From positions 1 through 40,790 of the forward strand of contig JAFZRZ010000021.1 of the NCBI GenBank assembly GCA_017619635.1: a stretch of DNA of 40,790 bases, written 5' to 3'. Below, piece by piece: positions 24,323 to 32,821 of this stretch. Both the position numbers and the translations under genes were made by a program. The stretch comes from Lachnospiraceae bacterium (GTDB taxonomy: Bacteria > Bacillota > Clostridia > Lachnospirales > Lachnospiraceae). The notes below the pieces were generated by a model. The model saw only the letters and a program-made list of their open reading frames with translations. It made no database searches and was not told where the DNA came from. Positions within the stretch are counted from its first letter, which is position 1. Each line of letters begins with the position of its first letter.

Positions 24323-25744
24323 TTAAACTATCAGGAAGAACTTGATAAGGAAGATAGCTGAGATCACATATGTAAGTACAGATACCTTCTTTGCTTCTCC
24401 CTTAAGTACACAGATCAGTGTATAAGAGATAAGTGCAAGTCCGATACCATGTCCGATAGAACTTGATATAGGCATTGCTATCAACATGATAGCAACCGGA
24501 AGCCCCTGCTCGATATCATCAAAATCTACCTTCTTAAGTCCGCATAACATCAGATATCCTACATATATCAAAGCTGCACTTGTTGCCGGCGGAGGAATTA
24601 CTGCTGCTATAGGAGCAAGGAACATACATGCAAGGAAAAGTATTCCTGTAACCAAAGCTGTGAGTCCTGTGCGTCCACCTGCCTCTACACCTGAAGCTGA
24701 CTCTACGAATGTTGTAACTGTTGAAGTACCTGTACATGATCCAACAACTGTACCTACGGCATCAGAAAGAAGAGCCTCTCTCATGTTAGGCATGTTGCCG
24801 TCCTTATCTACCATACCTGCTCTTGAAGCAGTACCTACAAGGGTTCCTATGGTATCAAACATATCTATGATACAGAAGGTTATTACAAGTGTGATCACTG
24901 TAAACCAACCGATCTGTAAAAGTGTAGAGAAATTAAATTTGAACAATGTGGTCTCTGCCATATCAGCGAAAGGCGGAACAAAGCTTGCTGTCTTAAGTGA
25001 TTCGAAAGGATTTGTTGCAAAGCATACTGCCTCACCTACCCAATATACAACAGAAGCGATGAGCATACCGATAAGAACCGAACCCTTAACACCTTTGTGA
25101 CTGAGTGTAACGATCGCAAACAGACCAACAAACATGGTGACTACTGTAAGAACCATCCATCCATATGCGCTACCCATGGTATCCTGAGCATAACTGGGTG
25201 TAAGAGCACCGAAGAAATCTCTCATTGCATAGAACGGACCACCTGTCTCAGAATACTGTCCTGCATTGGATCCAACACCGATGTTTAAGAGCATCAGACC
25301 GATCGCAGGAGCGATACCGAGTCTTATACCGAGCGGTATACCTTCAACGATCTTTTCTCTTATATTGAGAACCGAAAGGATAATGAATACAATACCTTCG
25401 ATAAGCACAATACAAAGAGCTGCCTGGAATGATTCCGTGTAACCAAGACCGGTTATTCCAACTATATTGGCAACTACAACAGCAAAGAAACTGTTAAGTC
25501 CCATACCTGGAGCCATGGCAAAAGGCTTGTTTGCAAGTAAAGCCATGCAGATACAGCCGATACCTGATGATATAACGGTTGCCAGGAATACACCATTCCA
25601 CAGTGAACTTCCAACGTCAAAATTGGTAAGCAGGTTCGGGTTCAGGGCTATGATGTAAGCCATGGTCATGAAAGTTGTAAGACCTGCTATGATCTCAGTC
25701 CTGACGGTAGTGTTGTTTTCGTTCAGCTTAAATTTTTTCTCCAT
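24323..25744 (-). CDS. NCS2 / AzgA-type purine permease
   Basis: A 473-residue, multi-helix permease of the nucleobase-cation symporter 2 group. The N-terminus TEIIAGLTTFMTMAYIIALN followed by PNLL, the FAMAPGMGLNSFFA motif (about 75-90) and the second-half CTGTSTVTTFVESASGVEAG are hallmarks of AzgA/PbuG-type adenine, guanine or hypoxanthine transporters. The start ATG at 25742-25744 has AGGAGGA 9 nt upstream; an in-frame TTG further out overlaps this SD. It is preceded by an extended -10 box and by the terminator of the uronate operon. No purine riboswitch is visible in the short leader. Confidence 0.93.
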   Translation of the reverse strand: MEKKFKLNENNTTVRTEIIAGLTTFMTMAYIIALNPNLLTNFDVGSSLWNGVFLATVISSGIGCICMALLANKPFAMAPGMGLNSFFAVVVANIVGITGLGYTESFQAALCIVLIEGIVFIILSVLNIREKIVEGIPLGIRLGIAPAIGLMLLNIGVGSNAGQYSETGGPFYAMRDFFGALTPSYAQDTMGSAYGWMVLTVVTMFVGLFAIVTLSHKGVKGSVLIGMLIASVVYWVGEAVCFATNPFESLKTASFVPPFADMAETTLFKFNFSTLLQIGWFTVITLVITFCIIDMFDTIGTLVGTASRAGMVDKDGNMPNMREALLSDAVGTVVGSCTGTSTVTTFVESASGVEAGGRTGLTALVTGILFLACMFLAPIAAVIPPPATSAALIYVGYLMLCGLKKVDFDDIEQGLPVAIMLIAMPISSSIGHGIGLALISYTLICVLKGEAKKVSVLTYVISAIFLIKFFLIV

Positions 25745-25782
25745 CACTTTTTCTCCTCCTTTGGTCAAATTAAGCTAAAAAA

Positions 25783-25791
25783 ATTATAGCA
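25783..25791 (-). promoter_or_regulatory. Extended -10 promoter of the purine permease
   Basis: The minus strand reads TGCTATAAT (25783-25791) 38 nt before the ATG. The -35 is weak. It lies just after the upstream terminator, which supports an independent transcript. Confidence 0.5.
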
Positions 25792-25811
25792 CCATCCGCA
25801 CAATATAAAAA

Positions 25812-25845
25812 GAGCGTAATTGCATATTCATATGCTATCACGCTC
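25812..25845 (-). terminator. Rho-independent terminator of the aldouronate operon
   Basis: GAGCGT (25812-25817) pairs with ACGCTC (25840-25845), continuing inside with GCATA/TATGC around a TTCA loop. TTTTTAT follows on the minus strand. It lies 25 nt past the kdgK stop. Confidence 0.85.
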
Positions 25846-25870
25846 AAAATTTCTTATTCTCTTATCTATA

Positions 25871-26905
25871 TTATCTCTGTACTCTTCCGCTTCCGTCTCC
25901 ACCCATGAGGTTTTCAACTTCAGACCTGGTAACATGGTTGAAATCACCCGGTATGGTATGTTTAAGAGCTGATGCTGCCACACCAAATTCCAATGCTTCT
26001 TTCATGCTTCTTTCATCCAAAAGTCCGCATATAACTCCGGCTGCAAATGAATCTCCTCCTCCCACTCTGTCAACAATGGGAGTAACAGAATAAGTCTTCG
26101 AATGATAAAACTCTCTGGTCTTTCCATCCATGATACATGCAGACCATCCATTGTTTGAAGCAGAGTAAGACTGCCTCAAAGAACTGATGATATACTTAAA
26201 TCCGAATGCATCGGCCATGGCGTTAAAGACTTCCTCGTATCCTGCCAGATTGAGCTCACCTTTTGTCACATCTGTGTTTGATGCTTTAAATCCCAGAACC
26301 TTTTCCGCGTCTTCCTCATTTCCTATGCACACATCCACATACTGCATAAGATCTGTCATAACACTCTTTGCTTTTTCCGAAGTCCAGAGTTTTTTTCTGA
26401 AATTAAGATCTACCGATACAGTCACTCCTGCTTGCTTTGCTACTATCAGAGCCTGTTTTGCAAGCGCAGCCGCACTGTCGCTTATAGCCGGTGTGATTCC
26501 TGTGAAATGAAACCAGTCAGCATCTTCAAATATCTTTTCAAAATCAAATTTGTCCGGTGAAACCGTTGCAATGGAGCTTCCCGCCCTGTCATAGATGACA
26601 TTGCTCGCACGCATAGCTGAACCCGATTCCAAAAAATATATCCCGAGCCTGTCACCGCATTTTGCGATGTATTTGGTTCCCACATTGTATTTTCTGAGTG
26701 CTGCAACCGCACATTCACCTATAGCCTGATCCGGAACCGCTGTCACAAACTCCGTATCATATCCGAAATTCGCAAGTGAGACTGCGACATTTGCCTCCCC
26801 TCCGCCATAACATACATCAAACTCATCAGCCTGGATGAATCTTTCGTTATTCAGAGTAGAGAGTCTTAACATGATCTCTCCCAAAGTTATTATCTTTTTA
26901 CTCAT
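25871..26905 (-). CDS. kdgK: 2-Keto-3-deoxygluconate kinase
   Basis: KdgK phosphorylates KDG to KDPG with ATP. The 344-residue PfkB-family protein begins MSKKIITLGEIMLRLSTLNN, has the CYGGGEANVAVSLANFGYD substrate-binding segment, and the C-terminal VDRVGGGDSFAAGVICGLL signature with the catalytic Asp. It is last in the aldouronate operon, after KDPG aldolase. I place the start at the ATG 26903-26905 by family N-terminus. A GTG two codons earlier is possible, and the only good SD (26938-26943) is separated from both by a 7-bp hairpin. The C-terminal tail GGDGSGRVQR is slightly longer than usual. Confidence 0.95.
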   Translation of the reverse strand: MSKKIITLGEIMLRLSTLNNERFIQADEFDVCYGGGEANVAVSLANFGYDTEFVTAVPDQAIGECAVAALRKYNVGTKYIAKCGDRLGIYFLESGSAMRASNVIYDRAGSSIATVSPDKFDFEKIFEDADWFHFTGITPAISDSAAALAKQALIVAKQAGVTVSVDLNFRKKLWTSEKAKSVMTDLMQYVDVCIGNEEDAEKVLGFKASNTDVTKGELNLAGYEEVFNAMADAFGFKYIISSLRQSYSASNNGWSACIMDGKTREFYHSKTYSVTPIVDRVGGGDSFAAGVICGLLDERSMKEALEFGVAASALKHTIPGDFNHVTRSEVENLMGGDGSGRVQR

Positions 26906-26917
26906 GGTCACATTTCA

Positions 26918-26943
26918 ATGCAGTTTATACTGCATATCTCCTT
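26918..26943 (-). promoter_or_regulatory. Unusual kdgK ribosome-binding region with hairpin spacer
   Basis: AAGGAG (26938-26943, minus strand) is followed by ATGCAGT-ATAA-ACTGCAT (26918-26935), a perfect 7-bp hairpin, and then the kdgK start codons. Folding the hairpin would bring the SD within about 8 nt of the GTG at 26911 or 14 nt of the ATG at 26905. A tiny ORF MQYKLH lies inside the hairpin. Confidence 0.5.
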
Positions 26944-26966
26944 CCCAATACATTCAATGAATCCTG

Positions 26967-27608
26967 TTATCTGCCAAGGATCGAAGAAGCAAGATCTACT
27001 GCTTCCTTTGTAAGTTCTCTTATCTTATCAAAATCACCGGCATCTATCAGATCTGCCTTTACCATCCAGCTTCCGCCACATGCAGCGATCTTACCAAATG
27101 ACAGATACTGTTCAAGATTCTTAGCATTTATACCGCCTGTCGGCATGAACCTCACACTCGTATAAGGTGCTGACATGGCTTTTATCATCGCAATGCCTCC
27201 CGCCTGTTCAGCAGGGAAGAATTTAAGCACCTCAAGTCCTCTTTTTACGCCTTGAGCAACTTCTGACGGAGTCATGCATCCAGGAACGACAGGTATATCT
27301 TTTTTAATACAATAATCAACTATCTCGGGATCAAATCCGGGGCTTACTATAAACTTAGCTCCTGCCCTAACTGCTCTGTCAACCTGTTCTGTAGTAAGAA
27401 CAGTTCCTGCTCCCACCATCATATCGGGATATTCACTTGCCATTATGCGTATAGACTCTTCCGCGGCATCAGTCCTGAATGTGACCTCTGCACATTTAAG
27501 TCCGCCTTCACACAATGCTTTGGCCAAAGGCTTTGCATCTTCGGCTCTGTTAAGGACCACAACGGGTATGATGTGATATCCACATAATTCATCTAAAATC
27601 TTATTCAT
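26967..27608 (-). CDS. eda: 2-Dehydro-3-deoxyphosphogluconate (KDPG) aldolase
   Basis: Eda cleaves KDPG to pyruvate and glyceraldehyde-3-phosphate. The 213-residue protein has the class I aldolase features of the family: EVTFRTDAAEESIR, VGAGTVLTTEQVDRAVRAGA, KFIVSPGFDPEIVDYC and EVLKFFPAEQAGG with the Schiff-base Lys, then RFMPTGGINAKNL. I use the ATG at 27606-27608 with GGTGAG upstream; a GTG three codons earlier overlaps the esterase stop. It follows the esterase gene by 5 nt and precedes kdgK, completing the uronate branch. Confidence 0.96.
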   Translation of the reverse strand: MNKILDELCGYHIIPVVVLNRAEDAKPLAKALCEGGLKCAEVTFRTDAAEESIRIMASEYPDMMVGAGTVLTTEQVDRAVRAGAKFIVSPGFDPEIVDYCIKKDIPVVPGCMTPSEVAQGVKRGLEVLKFFPAEQAGGIAMIKAMSAPYTSVRFMPTGGINAKNLEQYLSFGKIAACGGSWMVKADLIDAGDFDKIRELTKEAVDLASSILGR

Positions 27609-27613
27609 AACAC

Positions 27614-29305
27614 TCACCAGCTCATAAGTTCTTTCATCTTGTCATACAGTCTCTTTGCGGCTTCTTTTTTGGTCTGAGGATGCAGTTCATATGTGAATCC
27701 AAGATCGTATATATCTGCTATCGTACTGTTGGATATCCTGGCTGCTGCTCTTTCCTGGGCAAGTCTTAAGTTGTCCCACTCTGTGGTGTCCCCGTGACTG
27801 TCTTCTCCTCCAAACATAGGCAATTCCACGAATCCGAATGCAAGATCATCGTTAAAGAGTTCTCTTAAGCAGTCAACCATCTCGATCATAAGATACTCAT
27901 ATTCCCAGGCATGAGTACAGTTGCTTTCTCCCTGATAAAAGATAACAGCTGAAAATCTCAGATTTTTCAAAGGATATACCATCCTGTTGTACTGGGCGGT
28001 CGGCTTCCATGTGAAGAACGTTATATCCTCAAATTCCTCATAGCATCCGTCCTTTTCTGAATAAGTGGTCCCACCTATCCTAAACTGCCACTTGCCCTCT
28101 AAACTTATCTTTTCATCTCCAAGAGCAAGATAGTAAGGCATCTCTGGAACAAATCCACCGCTTCTTGCATTAGCCACGATACGAACAGTGATCGTATTTA
28201 ACCCGGCATGAAGAACACCTGCGGGTATCATATATCTTCTCGGCGGATAACGATAAAGCGTTTCACCAACCTTTATTCCATTTACATATGTATCATCCGA
28301 ATCAACAAGAGTACCAAGATATAACTTAACATCCTTTCCTACAAAACTTTCCGGGATATCAACAGTCTTAAGCACCCATACACTGCCTCTTAAAGTTTCT
28401 AACTCTTTATTCTCTGTAAGGTCTTCCCATCTGCCGGGAGCATTAACATATCTAACTTCTTCGCCCTCTTCATACAGACTAGTCTTACTTTCCCAATGCT
28501 CTTTTAAACCGATGTCCTTACTGTTTAACTTCTCTGTCCAATCAAGCTGGGCTTTCACTTCATCTGCTGAAGTCTTTTCTACCCACGCTTTATCCTTATC
28601 CATCTTAAGCTGATTTTCATAACATACCTTGCAGCTGTCATTCTTATTGCAGTCACACTTTGAGATATCCTCTCCGCGTTTAAGTGCCTCTTCTCTTAAC
28701 AGCTTGCCTACGGATATGACACGTTCCTCACTCAGGTAGGATTCTATATGGGTACCGCCAACTCCTGTCTGAATGAGACCTACAGGCACACCTGTATTCT
28801 CCATGTGATACTGAGCAAAGAAAACTCCAAGCGCACTCATCGGGTACAGATTCTCCTGAGTCGCCTCCTGCCAGTTTCCTTCATATAATTCTTCTACAGG
28901 TTCTCCGAATGCATATTCCTTAACAACTTCAAAGTAATGTACACTTGGCAGATTCATCCTGCTTATCTCTTCTCCGTGAAGATCCAGACATCTGCACAGC
29001 GGTATCTCAATATTTGACTGACCTGCCAAAAGAAATACATCGCCACACATAACGTTACTTATGCTTTTTGCTTCACTATTTCCATCTGCACCGGTCGCCT
29101 TGATCTTTATCTCATATGGTCCTCCGACTTTAACAGCAGGAACTGTCGCTTTAAATCTTCCCTCTTTATCGGCGTTGCATACTGACTGCTTACCGTCTAT
29201 TGTAACTTCAACAACCGAATCAGGCGCACATTCACTGCCCCATATGTAATTCTCTTTGTCTCTTTGAAGGACCATTCCATCACTTATCAAAGCTGAAAGT
29301 CTCAT
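27614..29305 (-). CDS. SASA/SGNH-type carbohydrate acetylesterase (cytoplasmic)
   Basis: A 563-residue sialate-O-acetylesterase-like (SASA) enzyme. The nucleophile block is CGDVFLLAGQSNIE (Ser97), GVGGTHIESYL supplies the oxyanion region, YQGESN lies at 457-462, and the catalytic His is about residue 542 (ELHPQTK). A beta-rich domain is inserted at about 280-415 (RGSVWVLKTVDIPE, TYVNGIKVGETL), like the jelly-roll insert known in larger SASA esterases. There is no signal peptide, so it acts inside the cell, probably removing acetyl groups from imported xylan fragments. A cysteine cluster (Cys217, 219, 225, 228) in a charged insert is unusual. It lies between GH67 and eda. Confidence 0.88.
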   Translation of the reverse strand: MRLSALISDGMVLQRDKENYIWGSECAPDSVVEVTIDGKQSVCNADKEGRFKATVPAVKVGGPYEIKIKATGADGNSEAKSISNVMCGDVFLLAGQSNIEIPLCRCLDLHGEEISRMNLPSVHYFEVVKEYAFGEPVEELYEGNWQEATQENLYPMSALGVFFAQYHMENTGVPVGLIQTGVGGTHIESYLSEERVISVGKLLREEALKRGEDISKCDCNKNDSCKVCYENQLKMDKDKAWVEKTSADEVKAQLDWTEKLNSKDIGLKEHWESKTSLYEEGEEVRYVNAPGRWEDLTENKELETLRGSVWVLKTVDIPESFVGKDVKLYLGTLVDSDDTYVNGIKVGETLYRYPPRRYMIPAGVLHAGLNTITVRIVANARSGGFVPEMPYYLALGDEKISLEGKWQFRIGGTTYSEKDGCYEEFEDITFFTWKPTAQYNRMVYPLKNLRFSAVIFYQGESNCTHAWEYEYLMIEMVDCLRELFNDDLAFGFVELPMFGGEDSHGDTTEWDNLRLAQERAAARISNSTIADIYDLGFTYELHPQTKKEAAKRLYDKMKELMSW

Positions 29306-29321
29306 ACTTTTCCTTACTCCC

Positions 29322-31322
29322 TTAATAGATCTTTCGACCTTTCTCGTCAGCTATACCACACTTACGATAGAAATAGCTGTTTACTATATCACACCATTCT
29401 CTGGCATTCGCAACCTGAAGTTCAAATCTGCGCCTTGTCTCCTTAAAAGCTCTCTCATCTATCCTGCCTTCAAGACTGTCCCATGCAGCCTGCATCTTTT
29501 TAGCTTCTTCGTAGCCTTCAAAATGTGTGTCATATATATGCTGAATAACGGTCTTACCACTCTTAAGTATATGCTTATACGGTGTTTTGTGGAAGAATAA
29601 AAGCAGTTCCTCCGGAGTTGTTTTGGGATCACCAAACATCTCCTTATTAGGGCTGTTATACTGCAGTGAATACCCTGTTCCTTCAGGCCCTCTCTCTACA
29701 CCTATACCTTCCCAGTCAGCTCTGTGGTATGTGCCCCATCTGTCATACTCGTAACCGTCAACGCTAGGTCCATAATGATCATGCGGTTTGACCATCCATC
29801 CGATTCCTAGAGGAGCTGTGTACTTCTCATATGTCGGCCACGATCCCATAAGTATCCTGGTTATTATATCCTCAGTCTCACCATCTGCATCAGAAAACGT
29901 AAGTCTTATCCATTCCCTTGCAATTTCTTCAGCCCCGAGCTTTGTATTCCAGGACAGGCGTCCAAAACCATACAGATTTGCTGCTGCCAGATCATTGCCG
30001 GTCCAGTTCTCATCATTACCCGTGTTTGTGACAGCGACCATACCTCCAAGTGATACATTCCTTGCTCTTCCGCTCACAATACCTGCTACCGTCGTATCAC
30101 TTTCGGGATCATCATTCATATATGTTTCAAATTCCAGAATCTGCTTAAACCATGGTATCAGATAACAAACATCTATCTGATGACCCGTATATTCCTGTGC
30201 GATCTGCACTTCCAGCATCTGATTTGTGTTCTTCATACCACCAAACAGAGGTGAAACAGGCTCTCTTGGCTGAAAATCCATGGGTCCGTTCTTGATCTGA
30301 AGGATCACATTGTCATCAAATTCGCCATCCAGGGAATGAAAATAATCATAACCTGCTTTTGCACGGTCTGTGGTAAGATCCCTCCAGTCCTGCTGACAGT
30401 TATATACAAAACATCTCCATATGATTATACCGCCATATGGCCTTATTGCCTCCGCAAGCATGTTTGCTCCGTCAGCCTGCGTCCTTCCGTATGTGAATGG
30501 TCCGGGTCTTCCCTCTGAATCTGCTTTAACAAGAAATCCACCCAGTTTAGGAACTGAAGCATAAACTTCCTTCATCTTATTCTTCCACCAGGCTATTACC
30601 TTCTCATCCAGAGGATCCGCACTTTGGGGTTCATACTCTATCGGCATCGCATAATTAAGACTGAGAAACAGTTTTACTCCAAAACACGCAAATATGTCAG
30701 ACATCTGTCTGACTTTATCTATAAATCTGGGATTCACCAGATCTGTGGCCGCATCTTTAACATTTACATTATTTATTGCTACGGCATTTATTCCCAAAGA
30801 TGCTATCAGCCTTGCATAATCTCTTGTTCTGTCATTTATGATAACATCATTATTTTCAAAGAAAAAAGAATTACCGGAATATCCTCTCTCGATACTCCCG
30901 TCCATGTTGTCCCAGTGGTCAAGCATTCGTATGGGATTTTCAGGTATCTCAGTTATATCGGTATCTCCGTTTAGTGCTCCCGTTCTTACGAGCGCAAGAA
31001 AGCGGAATGTCCCGTATATAACAGCTTCGGGAGTAAGCGCCTCAATATATGCCCTGCTTCCCTCGCAATAAATACGGTATCCTTCTTTTCCAAGGGTTCT
31101 TTCCTCACTCTTTTTTATAACGATACCCTTGTCAGGAAGAGCTATGTCCACATCGATCGCTCTGCCAAACATTCCTTTTGATGCAAGCGAAAGCTCATCT
31201 GATGCAGTGGTTATGACTTCATCCTTCTTAAAACCGTCTACAAAGAGTGTTGTAAAATAATCTTCATATGAAGATACGTTTTTATTTTCATTGTTGTAAT
31301 CAAGCCAGCACTGAGTCCACAT
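29322..31322 (-). CDS. aguA: GH67 alpha-glucuronidase
   Basis: GH67 enzymes release (4-O-methyl-)glucuronic acid from the non-reducing-end xylose of aldouronates. The 666-residue protein matches the family along its length: an N-terminal beta domain, RMLDHWDNMDGSIERGYSG (about 132-150), the acid catalyst Glu270 in KADSEGRPGP, Asp336/337 in GEFDDNVILQIKNGPMDFQP, and Glu377 in QEYTGH as the second carboxylate of the base pair. Length matches Geobacillus AguA (679). No signal peptide is present, so it is intracellular. Its start overlaps the end of uxuB by 23 nt; the SD (AAAGGT, 11 nt away) is weak and coupling is likely. Confidence 0.96.
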   Translation of the reverse strand: MWTQCWLDYNNENKNVSSYEDYFTTLFVDGFKKDEVITTASDELSLASKGMFGRAIDVDIALPDKGIVIKKSEERTLGKEGYRIYCEGSRAYIEALTPEAVIYGTFRFLALVRTGALNGDTDITEIPENPIRMLDHWDNMDGSIERGYSGNSFFFENNDVIINDRTRDYARLIASLGINAVAINNVNVKDAATDLVNPRFIDKVRQMSDIFACFGVKLFLSLNYAMPIEYEPQSADPLDEKVIAWWKNKMKEVYASVPKLGGFLVKADSEGRPGPFTYGRTQADGANMLAEAIRPYGGIIIWRCFVYNCQQDWRDLTTDRAKAGYDYFHSLDGEFDDNVILQIKNGPMDFQPREPVSPLFGGMKNTNQMLEVQIAQEYTGHQIDVCYLIPWFKQILEFETYMNDDPESDTTVAGIVSGRARNVSLGGMVAVTNTGNDENWTGNDLAAANLYGFGRLSWNTKLGAEEIAREWIRLTFSDADGETEDIITRILMGSWPTYEKYTAPLGIGWMVKPHDHYGPSVDGYEYDRWGTYHRADWEGIGVERGPEGTGYSLQYNSPNKEMFGDPKTTPEELLLFFHKTPYKHILKSGKTVIQHIYDTHFEGYEEAKKMQAAWDSLEGRIDERAFKETRRRFELQVANAREWCDIVNSYFYRKCGIADEKGRKIY

Positions 31323-32817
31323 ATTTCTTCAATACCTTTCGCACACTTCCGGGTCCCTGCTGCAGTTCATCATATATTTTAAGTATCTTTTCTCCAAGAC
31401 CGTCTTCAAAAAGATCCACAGCAAATATCTCTTTCTTTTTTAATATATCACGAGCATTAAGACCCCTTACTTCATCGAGCATAGGATCCGGGCTGAGCTC
31501 AAATGACTCGCCTGAATCATTGACTCCCAAAAGATATCTGCACCATCCGGCTAAAACAAGAGGTATGAGAGTAAGATCATCAGTACTTAATGAACTACTT
31601 GCCCTGTATGCCTTTATTGTCTCACCGAATCTGATAGGCAGTTTCTGTGATGTATCACATGCTATTCTCTGTGGTGTATCAGGCATAAAAGGGTTTGGCA
31701 GTCTCTTTTTAAGAACTGCATCCAAAAATTCCTGAGGAGAAAGTACACCCGGATCTACAACAACAGGCATTCCCTCTATATTTCCAAGCTTGGTTACCAG
31801 ATTCTTTAGATCTTCATCATCCATCTCGTCATGGATCGATGTATAACCGAGCAGGCAACCAAAAATCGCCAATGCGGTATGCAGAGGATTCAAACATGTG
31901 CATACCTTCATCTTCTCTGTCTTATCCACAGTTACCCTGTCCGTAAATATGATCCCGCCTTTTTCAAGATCATCCCTGCCGTTAGGGAACAGATCCTCGA
32001 TCACGAGATATTCTGTCTCTTCTGCATTAACAAACGGTGCAACATATGTGTTCTTGCTTGTGATGACCTGTTCGAGGTCTTCGATACCGTCATCGATAAG
32101 CATCTTCTCTATGTTCGAGTCCGGTCTGGGTGTTATCTTGTCTATCATGCTCAAAGGGAATGAAACCTTTGATCTGTCAGACACATAATCAACAAAGCCC
32201 TTTTCACATTTTCCCTGTTCTTCCCACTCTTTTGCAAGACCTGCTACAGCCTCAAACAATTTGTCTCCGTTGTGGGAGCAGTTATCCATGCTGACCATGG
32301 CTACGGGTAACGCTCCTGCAAGAAAACGCTCATACAAAAGCCTTGTGACCTTGCTCATGTATGCGACCGTCTTATATCCTTTTTCAGTGATAGTAAAACT
32401 CACCATCTGTAAAGAAGGTGCTCTAAAGATCTCTTTTAATCTTTCGATCTCTTTCTCATTATCCTCATCAAGGATACATGATTCAGCGACAGAACCTATA
32501 ACAGTCTTCTTAACTGTACCGTTAGCCTTAAGAGTCACAAGGATGCTCAGATCATCATGTGGTCTGTTCATCTTTTCAATGATCTCATAATCATAACCTT
32601 CAGCTACGATAAGGCCTGTGTCGATAATGCCCTTGTTCAACAACTCCTGAACAACATTGGCCTGGAATGCCCTGAAGATATTGCCTGCTCCAAAGTGGAT
32701 CCACTTGGGTTCTTTCATAGTCTTATCTATGACAGCTTCTCTGTTAAATTCTGGAAGACTATAGCCTTTATCTAGCCATTCCTGTCTGTTTTCTATCCCT
32801 GAATTACTAAGTATCAT
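31300..32817 (-). CDS. uxuB: Fructuronate reductase (mannitol dehydrogenase family)
   Basis: UxuB reduces D-fructuronate to D-mannonate with NADH. The 505-residue protein has the N-terminal nucleotide-binding IHFGAGNIFRAFQANVV, SMDNCSHNG, TFGDRV-like IFTDRVTVDKTEK, and KMKVCTCLNPLHTALA with the polyol-dehydrogenase K-x5-N-x3-H catalytic pattern. It is longer than many long-chain mannitol dehydrogenases but matches uronate members. AGGTGA precedes the ATG. It lies 4 nt after uxuA and overlaps GH67. Tagaturonate reductase (UxaB) is a close alternative; the partner uxuA argues for fructuronate. Confidence 0.92.
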   Translation of the reverse strand: MILSNSGIENRQEWLDKGYSLPEFNREAVIDKTMKEPKWIHFGAGNIFRAFQANVVQELLNKGIIDTGLIVAEGYDYEIIEKMNRPHDDLSILVTLKANGTVKKTVIGSVAESCILDEDNEKEIERLKEIFRAPSLQMVSFTITEKGYKTVAYMSKVTRLLYERFLAGALPVAMVSMDNCSHNGDKLFEAVAGLAKEWEEQGKCEKGFVDYVSDRSKVSFPLSMIDKITPRPDSNIEKMLIDDGIEDLEQVITSKNTYVAPFVNAEETEYLVIEDLFPNGRDDLEKGGIIFTDRVTVDKTEKMKVCTCLNPLHTALAIFGCLLGYTSIHDEMDDEDLKNLVTKLGNIEGMPVVVDPGVLSPQEFLDAVLKKRLPNPFMPDTPQRIACDTSQKLPIRFGETIKAYRASSSLSTDDLTLIPLVLAGWCRYLLGVNDSGESFELSPDPMLDEVRGLNARDILKKKEIFAVDLFEDGLGEKILKIYDELQQGPGSVRKVLKKYVDSVLA

Positions 32818-32821
32818 GCTT

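Noticed and set aside
25745..25811. Purine riboswitch upstream of the NCS2 permease
   Set aside because: Only about 65 nt remain between the preceding terminator and the ATG, and no three-way junction with conserved loop sequences is seen.
26918..26935. Regulatory leader peptide MQYKLH before kdgK
   Set aside because: Its start lies only 2 nt from the SD and the codons are simply the hairpin arms; kept only as part of the RBS observation.
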